Origin: Bog-950 sp035299425
Lineage (GTDB): Bacteria; Bacteroidota; Bacteroidia; Chitinophagales; LD1
NCBI GenBank assembly: GCA_035299425.1
Contig: DATGWP010000206.1
Location: 1-64,000, forward strand
Reading direction: 5' to 3'
Length of the DNA stretch: 64,000 nucleotides
The position numbers and the translations under genes were made by a program. Below, piece by piece: positions 17,739 to 25,215 of this stretch (position 1 is its first letter; each line of letters begins with the position of its first letter). The notes beneath the pieces are model-generated. The model saw only the letters and a list, made by a program, of their open reading frames with translations. It did no database searches and was not told the origin of the DNA.

Positions 17739-18500
17739 ATGAAAAAGCTGTTAGTATTATGTTCTGCTGTTTATATGAGCCTTGCCTGTATAGCCCAAGG
17801 CTATTACCTCGAATACAAAATGACTTCAACCGGCGAACATGTAGATGTAGCAGGAAGTATGAAAGCCTGCTACCAGGATGGCAACACCAGGTCCGACATA
17901 AGTTTAAATACCGGGCAAATGGGTGCTATACAAATATCTACCCTGTTGCTTAAAAGCGACCCGAACAAAATTTACATGCTAAACGAAAAGGACAAAACTT
18001 ATTCGGAAATGGCTGCCACCGGACAGCAAGACCTGGAAGACCGCCCTCAGGCGGAATATGAAGTTGAAGTAATTGGCAGGGAGACTATAAACGGATATAC
18101 CACAACGCACTCGCGTGTAAAAATTAATGGCAAAAAACAGATGGAGGTGTGGACTACTAAAGACATAGCGGGTTATGCCGACTTTTCTAAAATAAAATCG
18201 AAGTACACCGGTAAAGAAAATATGTATAAGGCACTGGCTGCTAAAGGTGCCGAAGGTATGCCGGTACGTATAAAAGCTAGCGAAAATGGACAGGCCATAC
18301 AGTTAGATGTAGTAAAAGCAGAGAAGAAAAACAACAGCTCTTCTCTTTTTAGCATCGCGGGTTATACAAAAAAAGATGGCCTGGGCGTACTGCCCGGAGG
18401 CGAAGCCCTGCAGGAAATGATGGAACAGTTAAAGAACATGACTCCACAGCAGCGCGAAGAGATGATGAGAAAATTGCAGGAGCAGTACAAACAGCACTAA
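17739..18500 (+). CDS. DUF4412-type secreted protein
   Basis: 253 residues with a signal peptide (MKKLLVLCSAVYMSLACIAQG). The body resembles DUF4412 proteins: YYLEYKMTSTGEHVDVAGSMKACYQDGNTRSD, KIYMLNEKDKTYSEM, and an ETINGYTTTHSRVKINGKKQMEVWTTKDI block like that of periplasmic or outer-membrane-associated proteins. The C-terminus is a Glu/Gln-rich helix (EMMEQLKNMTPQQREEMMRKL). No catalytic motif is evident. A strong promoter lies directly upstream, and the gene is divergent from tonB. Confidence 0.75.
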   Translation: MKKLLVLCSAVYMSLACIAQGYYLEYKMTSTGEHVDVAGSMKACYQDGNTRSDISLNTGQMGAIQISTLLLKSDPNKIYMLNEKDKTYSEMAATGQQDLEDRPQAEYEVEVIGRETINGYTTTHSRVKINGKKQMEVWTTKDIAGYADFSKIKSKYTGKENMYKALAAKGAEGMPVRIKASENGQAIQLDVVKAEKKNNSSSLFSIAGYTKKDGLGVLPGGEALQEMMEQLKNMTPQQREEMMRKLQEQYKQH

Positions 18501-18555
18501 GCTATCGTTTACAAGCCAAAATAAATAAGAAGTCAGAGTATTACCAAAGCACAAC

Positions 18556-18867
18556 TCACTTCTCATCCACCTTACTCAAAATCTTACTATCAATATAGAA
18601 CGTACCGAAAGGGATAAAGCAGGCCAGCAGTAGTTTCCAGGTGGTGGTTTTAAACTCCCATTTTTGCTCTACGGCTACGCTAAAGGTGTTGAGCACAAAA
18701 AGTATAAAGATGGCGCCGTGGATAGGTCCGAGCGATTTTACCAGTGAGGGGTTCCCCCAATAGTATTTCATAGGCACGGCAACAAATACGAGAATTAGAA
18801 GTGTAAGACCCTCTAAAAAGCCAAGGATGCGTAACCACCCGAGTTTAGTTTTTAATAGTTGTGTCAT
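18556..18867 (-). CDS. DUF3817-domain membrane protein
   Basis: 103 residues with three predicted helices. The segment RILGFLEGLTLLILVFVAVPMKYYWGNP, then GPIHGAIFILFVLNTFSV, is the DUF3817 pattern; short integral membrane proteins of this family often carry the EG...L and GP.HG motifs seen here. Function unknown. It starts one base after the stop of the codirectional gene at 18869, so the pair is almost certainly cotranscribed and translationally coupled. Confidence 0.85.
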   Translation of the reverse strand: MTQLLKTKLGWLRILGFLEGLTLLILVFVAVPMKYYWGNPSLVKSLGPIHGAIFILFVLNTFSVAVEQKWEFKTTTWKLLLACFIPFGTFYIDSKILSKVDEK

Positions 18868-18868
18868 A

Positions 18869-19327
18869 TTATCTGTAATAAGGTCTGTTTGCGAATGGTG
18901 AAAAAGGCCAGGGTATGGCGATGAAAATAATAATTAAGGCTACAGTGAACCAAACTAACATAGTTTTAAATTTCTCACTATCCGGTTCTCTTCTTTTGGC
19001 CAGGGCCGAACCCATGGTGATAATTATAACTGCCGTAAACATTAGGGCAATATGGTACAGGCCGAAAAAGGAAAATTCAATATCCCCCATAACCTGCTTA
19101 CTGTTGGCCCAGAAGTATTTAACCAGCGGGCTCTGAAAATACAGCAGCATACCCAATACCAATTGTATGTGCGATATGGTGGCCGTCCAGTGACGGATAG
19201 CATTATCGGTTTTGGTGAAAGCAGATTTAGATAGATACCCCCTGAATGCACGGTAGAGGGCAAACAGCAAACTTACCAGCACAAGCCAACGGGTATAGTT
19301 GTGAGATAATGTAAGTACCGTATACAT
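18869..19327 (-). CDS. Hypothetical four-helix membrane protein
   Basis: About 152 residues from MYTVLTLSHNYTRWLVLVSLL; an ATG thirteen codons upstream adds a short unconvincing extension. Four hydrophobic helices carry polar motifs SHNYTRW, IRHWTATISHIQLVLGMLLYF and GLYHIALMF. His residues repeat across the helices as in small cytochrome-b-like membrane proteins, but no haem-binding claim can be supported. It is the first gene of a two-gene unit with the DUF3817 gene. Confidence 0.7.
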   Translation of the reverse strand: MYTVLTLSHNYTRWLVLVSLLFALYRAFRGYLSKSAFTKTDNAIRHWTATISHIQLVLGMLLYFQSPLVKYFWANSKQVMGDIEFSFFGLYHIALMFTAVIIITMGSALAKRREPDSEKFKTMLVWFTVALIIIFIAIPWPFSPFANRPYYR

Positions 19328-19425
19328 CTTTTTTTCGATTGATGGTGCAAACATAAACCAAAACATACTAACTGGTATGTTTTTGAATAAAAAATTATTT
19401 GCGCCAGCTAGCTTAACCTAATTCT

Positions 19426-19522
19426 CTTTGTATTCTCATGTTCCCTATGTGCCCTCGCTCTTCAGGTAAATAGTATATGTATACCACACCTGCATTTTGT
19501 ATTCTATGTTGCTATGTGGTTC
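19426..19522. repeat. CTATGTGG-family repeat, direct pair
   Basis: Two related units, CTTTGTATTCTCATGTTCCC at 19426 onward and TTTTGTATTCTATGTTGC at 19495 onward, each run into CTATGTG. The second unit matches, in reverse complement, the left arm of the palindromic element at 23085. It fills most of the gap between the TetR gene and the membrane-protein unit. Confidence 0.55.
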
Positions 19523-19573
19523 AAAAATGTATTGTTCTTTTTCCTGGGAAGGCTAACCTGTATAAATAGCAGG

Positions 19574-20164
19574 CTATTTCAGCGAATGGAGGTAGCTTTT
19601 AAGCTCCTTTAAATAAGGAAGATAAACCTTGTTGCTATTCTCTAATTTCCCAAAATTGCGTATGCCCCAGTAGCCCGACATTACAAACAGGGTTACCTGC
19701 TTGGCATTTACATCTTTGCGCACATGCCCTTCCTTCTTTCCCTTTTCTATGGCGGCGCTCATCACTTTTATCCACTGCTGGGTCAGTTCATTCAGTACTT
19801 TGCTGAAGTCGGCATTCCAGGGCGTCATCTCCTGTGTAAAATTAGCGGCAGGGCAGCCGTATTCCACCTTCAAAAAATCATTCTTCATTAACAGGCTGTG
19901 CATTAAACTATAGATAGCTTCCAACGGGTTTTCAAACTGTTGCAAGGGTTCTATAAACCCTGCAGTGAGGGCGGGTTTCATCAGCTCGTTAATCATAGCT
20001 ACGCCCATCTCATCCTTATTTTTGAAATGGTAGTAAAAAGCCCCCTTGGTCACTTTGGTGGTGGCCAATATATCGTCGATACTGGTAGTTTGATACCCTT
20101 TTGTATAAATGAGTTCAAATGCTTTTTGAAGAATAGCGAGCCGGGTGGTAGATGCTTTAGACAT
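19574..20164 (-). CDS. TetR/AcrR-family transcriptional regulator
   Basis: About 196 residues from MSKASTTRLAILQ; an upstream ATG at 20206 adds fourteen residues unlike the family. The N-terminal helix-turn-helix is canonical: AILQKAFELIYTKGYQTTSIDDILATTKVTKGAFYYHFKNKDEM. The C-terminal domain is helical and would bind a small ligand (GCPAANFTQEMTPWNADF is the TetR_C-like part). These proteins usually repress a neighbouring transporter or enzyme gene. Adjacent candidates are the two membrane-protein genes at 18556-19327 and the lipoprotein gene at 20344. The target is not known. Confidence 0.9.
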   Translation of the reverse strand: MSKASTTRLAILQKAFELIYTKGYQTTSIDDILATTKVTKGAFYYHFKNKDEMGVAMINELMKPALTAGFIEPLQQFENPLEAIYSLMHSLLMKNDFLKVEYGCPAANFTQEMTPWNADFSKVLNELTQQWIKVMSAAIEKGKKEGHVRKDVNAKQVTLFVMSGYWGIRNFGKLENSNKVYLPYLKELKSYLHSLK

Positions 20165-20312
20165 AAAAGATACTGGTTGGTATGCTGTGTAAAGTAATTG
20201 AAACATTAGCAGGTTTGCAAGTTTAGCCGCACAGTAACAGAAAGCGGTGAAAAGGTTTACATAGCCGGACTCTCTTTCTCACCTGGCTCAGCATATCATT
20301 TGATTGATTTAT

Positions 20313-20320
20313 TATATTTG
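20313..20320 (+). promoter_or_regulatory. -7 box upstream of the lipoprotein gene at 20344
   Basis: TATATTTG matches TAnnTTTG and is 23 bp from the ATG. No TTG is found at the usual -33 spacing, so confidence is moderate. Confidence 0.45.
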
Positions 20321-20343
20321 AATTCTAAATCACAAACAAGAAC

Positions 20344-21027
20344 ATGAACAAAAACAGAATCGCCTTATTAAGCGTGGCATTAACGGCCCTGTTACTTACA
20401 GGTATCAGCAGTTGCGAAAAAGAAGATAATACGGATAACACGCCGGCAACAGCTAAGCTTAAAACTTACAGTTACACAGACCCGAGAGACAGCAGGTATG
20501 ACGTTACCGAGAGCTATACTTATGATGCCAATGGCCGCATAAGTACGATTACGCATGCTGATTATTACTACAATGGCACTACTACCTACACCTTTGGTAG
20601 CAATACGGTAAGCAGCGCCAGCACATACGCCGGCACGCGGGTGTATGCACTTAATGCTGAAGGTTACGCGACAACAGAAACGATACCCGGAGATACCACC
20701 TACACTTACCTGTATGATGCCGCCTGGCACTTGCTGCAAGACGGTGAGGGAACTTATGAATGGACCGGAGACAACCTGACCACTGACCGAAAGATATATC
20801 AAAACTATGAGTACACAGATAAAACCAATACTATAGGCAACAGTAATAAGGGTATTACCTTTTTAGGTAGAGACTCAAAAAACCTGCCTTCGAAAAGAAT
20901 GGCTTTTATCCCGGCTGAGTGCTTATTCTCTTACGACTTTGACGCACAAAACCGGGTTACAAGAAAGATAGGCATATCTGACTTTAATATGGATACACTT
21001 GAAATTTCGACATATACTTATTACTAG
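20344..21027 (+). CDS. Lipoprotein with RHS-like YD motifs
   Basis: 227 residues. The signal peptide ends in LTGISSC, a lipobox that makes Cys 24 the acylated residue. The mature chain has Tyr/Thr-rich short repeats (ESYTYDANGRISTITH, YLYDAAWHLLQD, YDFDAQNRVTRKIG). These resemble the YDxxGR units of RHS proteins and DUF4595-type Bacteroidota lipoproteins. There is no toxin domain and no RHS shell, so a toxin role is not supported. It is probably an outer-membrane lipoprotein of unknown function. A terminator follows. Confidence 0.75.
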   Translation: MNKNRIALLSVALTALLLTGISSCEKEDNTDNTPATAKLKTYSYTDPRDSRYDVTESYTYDANGRISTITHADYYYNGTTTYTFGSNTVSSASTYAGTRVYALNAEGYATTETIPGDTTYTYLYDAAWHLLQDGEGTYEWTGDNLTTDRKIYQNYEYTDKTNTIGNSNKGITFLGRDSKNLPSKRMAFIPAECLFSYDFDAQNRVTRKIGISDFNMDTLEISTYTYY

Positions 21028-21046
21028 ATTAAGTAGCCAACTATGT

Positions 21047-21079
21047 AAATCCCTTTTCACCCTGTGGAAAGGGATTTTT
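21047..21079 (+). terminator. Intrinsic terminator
   Basis: AAATCCCTTTTC and a GAAAGGGATTT arm form a stem, followed by TTTTTG. It lies 20 bp after the stop at 21027. Confidence 0.8.
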
Positions 21080-21155
21080 GTTTATGCCAGGTTAACTCAG
21101 CTCCTATTGAAAATTGGTTTTATATTTATAATTCAACCTGGATAAATAACCTCCA

Positions 21156-21584
21156 ATGGATAATCTCACCAACCTTGAAAAAGCGGCAAGAAACAAAACC
21201 AATTACCTAAAAGCCAAAGAAGCGTTTAATAACAAACGGGTTGATGAATGCATCCTGTTTTACTCGCCTGACCATTTGGTTAAATCGAAGCCCAGCGAAA
21301 AGGGGCGCGAGGTAATTCAAAAGTTTTTAGAAGGCCTGCACCAAACCTGGCCGGATATAGATATAACCGTAGAGCACGCAGTTGCCGAAGGCGATTGGGT
21401 TATGGGCCGCAGTGTGGCCAATGCCACCCATTCGCAGGTAGTGTTGGGCATTCCACCCACCTATAAAAAAATAACAGCTACCTTTTGGGACCTCCACTTA
21501 TTTGATGAGCAAGGCTTAATTATAGAAACCTGGAACCTGCTGGACAACCTCGCCATTATGCAGCAAATAGGGCTTTTAAAATAG
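21156..21584 (+). CDS. SnoaL-like ester cyclase family protein
   Basis: 142 residues matching the SnoaL/ester-cyclase fold: FYSPDHLVKSKPSEKGREVIQKFLEGLHQTWPDIDITVEHAVAEGDWV, then GIPPTYKKITATFWDLHLFDEQGLIIETWNLLDNLAIMQQIG. The order of conserved elements (TWPD.., AEGDWV, GIPPT.K..., ...ETWN..D....QQIG) is typical of the NTF2-like fold. These proteins catalyse aldol cyclisations or act as isomerases, but many have no known reaction. No signal peptide is present. Confidence 0.85.
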   Translation: MDNLTNLEKAARNKTNYLKAKEAFNNKRVDECILFYSPDHLVKSKPSEKGREVIQKFLEGLHQTWPDIDITVEHAVAEGDWVMGRSVANATHSQVVLGIPPTYKKITATFWDLHLFDEQGLIIETWNLLDNLAIMQQIGLLK

Positions 21585-21618
21585 GGGATTACGCCAAAGC
21601 TATTGGTGCCATATCTCC

Positions 21619-21638
21619 GGTAATACCATTACCTTTTT
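21619..21638 (+). terminator. Short hairpin with T-run after the SnoaL-like gene
   Basis: GGTAAT-ACC-ATTACC is followed by TTTTTT, 35 bp after the stop. The stem is only 6 bp, so it is a weak but plausible terminator. Confidence 0.55.
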
Positions 21639-21673
21639 TAAGTAAAATCTTATGTGCCGGGCACAGTACCCCC

Positions 21674-21776
21674 CTGCACCACTTTCACAAAAATGTATTT
21701 CAAAATCAATGTTTTAAGTAGAGCACCGTGCACCATTTTCAAAATTTGCTTCTTTTTGCACCAGTGCTTCAAAGCA
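21674..21776. repeat. IS21-end-like terminal repeats, no transposase
   Basis: CTGCACCACTTTCACAAAAATG at 21674 and GTGCACCATTTTCAAAATTTG at 21728 are related units 54 bp apart. A weaker third (TTGCACCAGTGCTTCAAAGC) begins near 21757. Short tandem units of this kind are typical of IS21-family ends. A similar array with 55-bp spacing lies at 57445-57555. No transposase fragments are nearby. Confidence 0.4.
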
Positions 21777-21795
21777 TAAAAAAACTGGCTCAGTC

Positions 21796-22635
21796 CTATT
21801 CCCGTTGCTTTCGGAATTTATCCAATTTTAGTTCTAACTCATCCCAGTTTACGAGCGTCAGGTTTAGTATAAGCAACTCCGCCGATACAATATTCATTAC
21901 AAAGTAATTGGCAATACAGAAAACGATGGCCAGTGTAGAGAGCGCCGTATCGAAACGTTTGGTGAAGAAGCCAATTAAGAAGGTTGCCTGCACCAACACA
22001 TTCACCACCAGCACGGCGTGCGATACCGATGGGTTGGCTATCAGGTATTGCACCATCTGCGCCTGCGGGCTGTTGGGTTGCTGTACCAATAAATCGAGTT
22101 GCTGCGCTTTGAGGATATTGCTTAGCTGGTCGGTGTAAAATACCGTGCCGCGTAGTATTTTCCATAGGGCTGCAGATGCAAAAATGTATAGCCAGTAATA
22201 GCGTACGGCATCCCATAAAAGATTAAAGCGCGTTTCGTTTTTAGTAAAGAAAGGGATGACAATAAGTACAGCGCCTACCAGCCCATGGTAGTGGTGACCG
22301 GTAACGATATTGTACGTAAAGAAATAAAGCAGCAATAAAAAGAAGAAACCAATGGCAAAGCCGCGCTTTAATGTAAATACGAATAGCACGGGTAGCAGCA
22401 CAAGCAACACATCGAACACTACAGGTAAAAACCGGTTGGTTAAAACCAATTGCGGCAACCCGAGCATATTCAACCAATGATAAACTGTTTCGCTTTCGCC
22501 GGCAGGTATTACCGGTGGCATATAGCTAAAGCCTGCGAGTGCTGTAAGCCGGCCAATAACCACTAATAGCAATACGCCAAACACCACGTATGCCTTTGAG
22601 CCATATTGTGCAATAAAGCCTTTAGAGGATATCAT
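21796..22635 (-). CDS. Hypothetical polytopic membrane protein
   Basis: About 279 residues from the ATG at 22635; a TTG four codons upstream is the alternative. I count roughly seven to eight hydrophobic helices. Motifs include NMLGLPQLVLTNRFLPVVFDV, YNIVTGHHYHGLVGAVLIV (a HHYH cluster) and RYYWLYIFASAALWKILRG. It overlaps the upstream gene by 14 bp, so the two are translationally coupled and probably make interacting proteins. The layout recalls HTTM/DoxX-like membrane proteins, but I cannot name the family. Confidence 0.7.
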   Translation of the reverse strand: MISSKGFIAQYGSKAYVVFGVLLLVVIGRLTALAGFSYMPPVIPAGESETVYHWLNMLGLPQLVLTNRFLPVVFDVLLVLLPVLFVFTLKRGFAIGFFFLLLLYFFTYNIVTGHHYHGLVGAVLIVIPFFTKNETRFNLLWDAVRYYWLYIFASAALWKILRGTVFYTDQLSNILKAQQLDLLVQQPNSPQAQMVQYLIANPSVSHAVLVVNVLVQATFLIGFFTKRFDTALSTLAIVFCIANYFVMNIVSAELLILNLTLVNWDELELKLDKFRKQRE

Positions 22636-23065
22636 ACGGGTAAACAATTTGGGTGTAGGTATTTACAGGTTGGCCTTTATCGTTGTAGCTGTATTTGCGC
22701 TTTACTATCTCAAATGGTTTGCCGCCTGTGGTTTGTTTAACCCATAACTGAAAACGCTCAGCTGCCAGAGTATTGCGTGCCGCATTATTACTAACTGCGC
22801 TTACCAGTAGTTCGCGGCGCGCATCTCGGTAATCGGCATACACCAGTTCTTTGCCATCTACCACCACTGAGTAGGTTTCATATTCAGACCTGGCCTCTTC
22901 TTTAAGGGAATACATACCGAACAGCAAAAACGGAAACTCCTCGCGGCTATGCAGCGCAAACCATAAGGTGCCAATGGCCCATACACCTACTATGGCAAAT
23001 AGCAGCTTGAATTCGCGGTATGCTTTGTATATAAAGGTGTTCTGAATAATGTTCACTGTTTGCAA
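22622..23065 (-). CDS. Hypothetical membrane-anchored protein, partner of the downstream polytopic protein
   Basis: Up to 147 residues. The longest frame begins with TTG at 23065; a GTG at 23056 is equally possible and no ATG is available, so the start is uncertain. One N-terminal membrane helix (FKLLFAIVGVWAIGTLWFAL) is followed by a soluble domain with FPFLLFGMYSLKEEARSEYETYSVVVDGKELVYADY. Its 3' end overlaps the next gene, and the pair forms an operon. Family not recognised. Confidence 0.65.
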   Translation of the reverse strand: MQTVNIIQNTFIYKAYREFKLLFAIVGVWAIGTLWFALHSREEFPFLLFGMYSLKEEARSEYETYSVVVDGKELVYADYRDARRELLVSAVSNNAARNTLAAERFQLWVKQTTGGKPFEIVKRKYSYNDKGQPVNTYTQIVYPYDIL

Positions 23066-23084
23066 AATACAAAATACATCTATT

Positions 23085-23243
23085 CACCACATAGAAACAT
23101 AGCAATACAGAAAATGCAAGATTAAATACGAGACAACAGAAGAATGAAACCCTTGCAGTTCTAATGTTCTCTTTTGCTCACTTTTTAATAAGGGTTTCAA
23201 TTACCACTTCTGGCTGCTATGTATTCTATGTGCCTATGTGGTT
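23085..23243. repeat. Palindromic element with CCACATAG arms
   Basis: The left arm at 23085 reads CACCACATAGAAACATAG; the right arm near 23218 reads TATGTATTCTATG, then TGCCTATGTGG. These are imperfect inverted repeats about 100 bp apart. Inside is a second pair, GAAACCC at 23146 and GGGTTTC near 23192. The arms match part of the repeat at 19426. It occupies the gap between the membrane-protein pair and the LuxE-like gene. Confidence 0.55.
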
Positions 23244-23254
23244 AACAAACTGTA

Positions 23255-24235
23255 TTACACAGCCATCAAATTACAGCCCCGCACCTCTGCGCTGTCCATA
23301 CGGCCAAGTATTTCAAAAGTGCCATCGGGTTTTACTTTGCCCAAATCGCCGGCGGCTATAAACGAGCAGGAATATAGGTTAGCCAAATCGATAATATTTA
23401 CGGCACCGGTGCTGCTTTCGGTTTGCAATACCAGCGGGTCGTATACATCACGCGCTAAAACTTTCATCCAGGGCGGGGTAGCAAATATACCGTCACCCTT
23501 AGAGTAGCCCTGCGATAACAGTTCCGTCATTCCATACTCCGAATGAATGTGCTGCACACCAAAGGCGGTGCGCAATAGTTGATGAACCTCGACGCGGGTT
23601 AACTCTTCCCTCCTGCCCTTCATGCCGCCGGTTTCCATCACTACCAGTTCAGGAAAGTCCAGCTTGTACTGCTCAGCAAAATCCAGCAATCCAAACGTAA
23701 CACCCAGAAGGATAACTTTGCGCTTACCATTCTTGAGCACATCCAGCCAATCGTACAGCTTTTCAAAATCGTTCAGAAAGAATCCACTGGCATTTTGCCC
23801 ACTGCGCGTAATCATATCCTGCGCCATATACACCAGCGATGAGTTCTGTCGTTCCAGGTAAGAAGGCAACAGGGCCAGCACTACGTACTCACTTACATCG
23901 CCGTAAAAAAGTTCGAAGCATTTTCTAAAGCTGGTTTCGTAAACTGTAAGGTCGGTCACCATGTGCTTAGAGGTAACCTGACCGGTAGTACCGCTGCTTT
24001 CGAACACACGGGCAACGGACTGGTTAGCGGCTATTACTTTATGGGTTTTAAAAAACTCGATAGGCAAAAAAGGAATATCGGCCATCTGCCTTACGGTGGC
24101 AGGGTTACACTTTAGCAGGTCGCAATACTGCCGGTAGATGTCTACCTGGTAATACTGATATTTGAATACCTGTAAGGCAACAGCTTCAAAACCGGTATCG
24201 GTAACGTTAAAAATTGTATCTAATAACTGCTTCAC
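23255..24235 (-). CDS. LuxE/PaaK-like acyl-activating enzyme
   Basis: 326 residues with a GTG start; no ATG fits. The adenylate-forming motif FESSGTTGQVTSKH is at about residue 78. Other LuxE-like blocks follow: MADIPFLPIEFFKTHKV before it, LVVMETGGMKGRREELTR, HIHSEYGMTELLSQGYS and a C-terminal GDLGKVKPDGTFEILGRMD. LuxE and related acyl-protein synthetases activate fatty acids with ATP. There is no luciferase or luxCD here, so the role is not bioluminescence; it probably activates a fatty or aryl acid for another pathway. It diverges from the lipoprotein gene at 24296. Confidence 0.82.
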   Translation of the reverse strand: MKQLLDTIFNVTDTGFEAVALQVFKYQYYQVDIYRQYCDLLKCNPATVRQMADIPFLPIEFFKTHKVIAANQSVARVFESSGTTGQVTSKHMVTDLTVYETSFRKCFELFYGDVSEYVVLALLPSYLERQNSSLVYMAQDMITRSGQNASGFFLNDFEKLYDWLDVLKNGKRKVILLGVTFGLLDFAEQYKLDFPELVVMETGGMKGRREELTRVEVHQLLRTAFGVQHIHSEYGMTELLSQGYSKGDGIFATPPWMKVLARDVYDPLVLQTESSTGAVNIIDLANLYSCSFIAAGDLGKVKPDGTFEILGRMDSAEVRGCNLMAV

Positions 24236-24295
24236 TCAAAAAATTGTGGGTATAAAAATGCAATAAACAGGGCAATTTTGAGTTTATTTGATTCG

Positions 24296-24811
24296 ATGCA
24301 AATCCGGCTACTGGTAGTTTTCTTAATTCTTGCTTCTGTATCGGCCTGTGTAAAGGCGCCGGAATATCCTATTGTGCCTGCTATTGAGTTTAAATCGGTA
24401 ACATCTTCATCGCTTAAAAGCGGTATGTTGGATACGCTCATATTTTCGTTTACCGATGGCGACGGCGACATAAACGTGCGCGCAAGCGATGCCGATACCT
24501 GCAACCAGTGCGGCCTTAAAACGGGCGACTCTACCTGCCTCCGTATGCGCGGGTTTAACGTGTTTTTAATAGATAGCCGCGATACCTGCGTAGGCACCTA
24601 TGCCTCGCCGGATGTAGAACCCGAAGGTAGCTACAAGGCTATAGCCGGCGAAATACAGGTAATAAGGGCTATAGACTCAAAGAAGTGCTTTATTGTGCCA
24701 ACTCCGGGCTGCCCGCTCGATACTGTGGTTTACACTATTATTCTGCGCGACAGGGCCGGGCACTTTAGCAATGCCATAAAAACCACGCCTATACTGGTAG
24801 ATGGCCAGTAG
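24296..24811 (+). CDS. Putative lipoprotein with cysteine-rich body
   Basis: About 171 residues from MQIRLLVVFLILASVSAC, an atypically short but acceptable lipoprotein signal (SVSAC). The mature part has a DGDGD motif (FTDGDGDINVRASDADTC) and several Cys residues (CNQCG, TCLR, KCF, GCPL) that could form disulfides. Its C-terminal half (VVYTIILRDRAGHFSNAI) has an immunoglobulin-like beta flavour. Family unknown. It diverges from the LuxE-like gene, with 60 bp between starts. Confidence 0.7.
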   Translation: MQIRLLVVFLILASVSACVKAPEYPIVPAIEFKSVTSSSLKSGMLDTLIFSFTDGDGDINVRASDADTCNQCGLKTGDSTCLRMRGFNVFLIDSRDTCVGTYASPDVEPEGSYKAIAGEIQVIRAIDSKKCFIVPTPGCPLDTVVYTIILRDRAGHFSNAIKTTPILVDGQ

Positions 24812-24918
24812 AAAGCGGCAGTGTAGTTTTCACTCTTCACATACCCCCATTTACCTGAACAACTATTAACAAGTAGCGGTAAAAAATTCTCTATTATTAG
24901 GTTTTAAACCCAGCAACA

Positions 24919-25206
24919 GTGCGTAAAAACGCAGTTACTTTAAAAGATGCCATTAACATGATGGTAAGGGAGTTCCGGCTAAATTCGGGGCTTAACGAGT
25001 CGCGCATACGCGATAGCTGGCCGCTGGTAATGGGCAGCATGATAGCACGCCATACCGAGTCTATATCGCTGCGCAAGGGCAAGCTATACCTTAAAATAAG
25101 TTCGGCAGCATTAAAACATGAATTGACTTACTCGAAGGATAAAATAAAGGAAGTGTTTAACAAAGAGCTTGGAGAAAACGTAATAACGGATGTATTGATA
25201 TTCTAA
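24919..25206 (+). CDS. DUF721/DciA-like protein
   Basis: 95 residues with a GTG start. The upstream stop at 24898 leaves no ATG, and starting here aligns with relatives. The order of blocks is that of DUF721: LKDAINMMVREFRLNSGLNESRIRDSWPLVMGSMIARHTESISLRKGKLYLKI, then SAALKHELTYSKDKIKEVFNKELG. DciA is known to load replicative helicase DnaB in bacteria lacking DnaC/DnaI, so that role is a reasonable expectation. It lies 9 bp before the LysM/TPR gene, suggesting cotranscription. Confidence 0.85.
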   Translation: MRKNAVTLKDAINMMVREFRLNSGLNESRIRDSWPLVMGSMIARHTESISLRKGKLYLKISSAALKHELTYSKDKIKEVFNKELGENVITDVLIF

Positions 25207-25215
25207 TGCCGGAGA

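Noticed and set aside
20344..21027. RHS-type toxin gene
   Set aside because: YD-like motifs are present, but the protein is a short lipoprotein with no RHS core or toxin tip and no immunity neighbour.
23255..24235. Luciferase operon
   Set aside because: Only a LuxE-like acyl-activating gene is present; there is no luxA, B, C or D.
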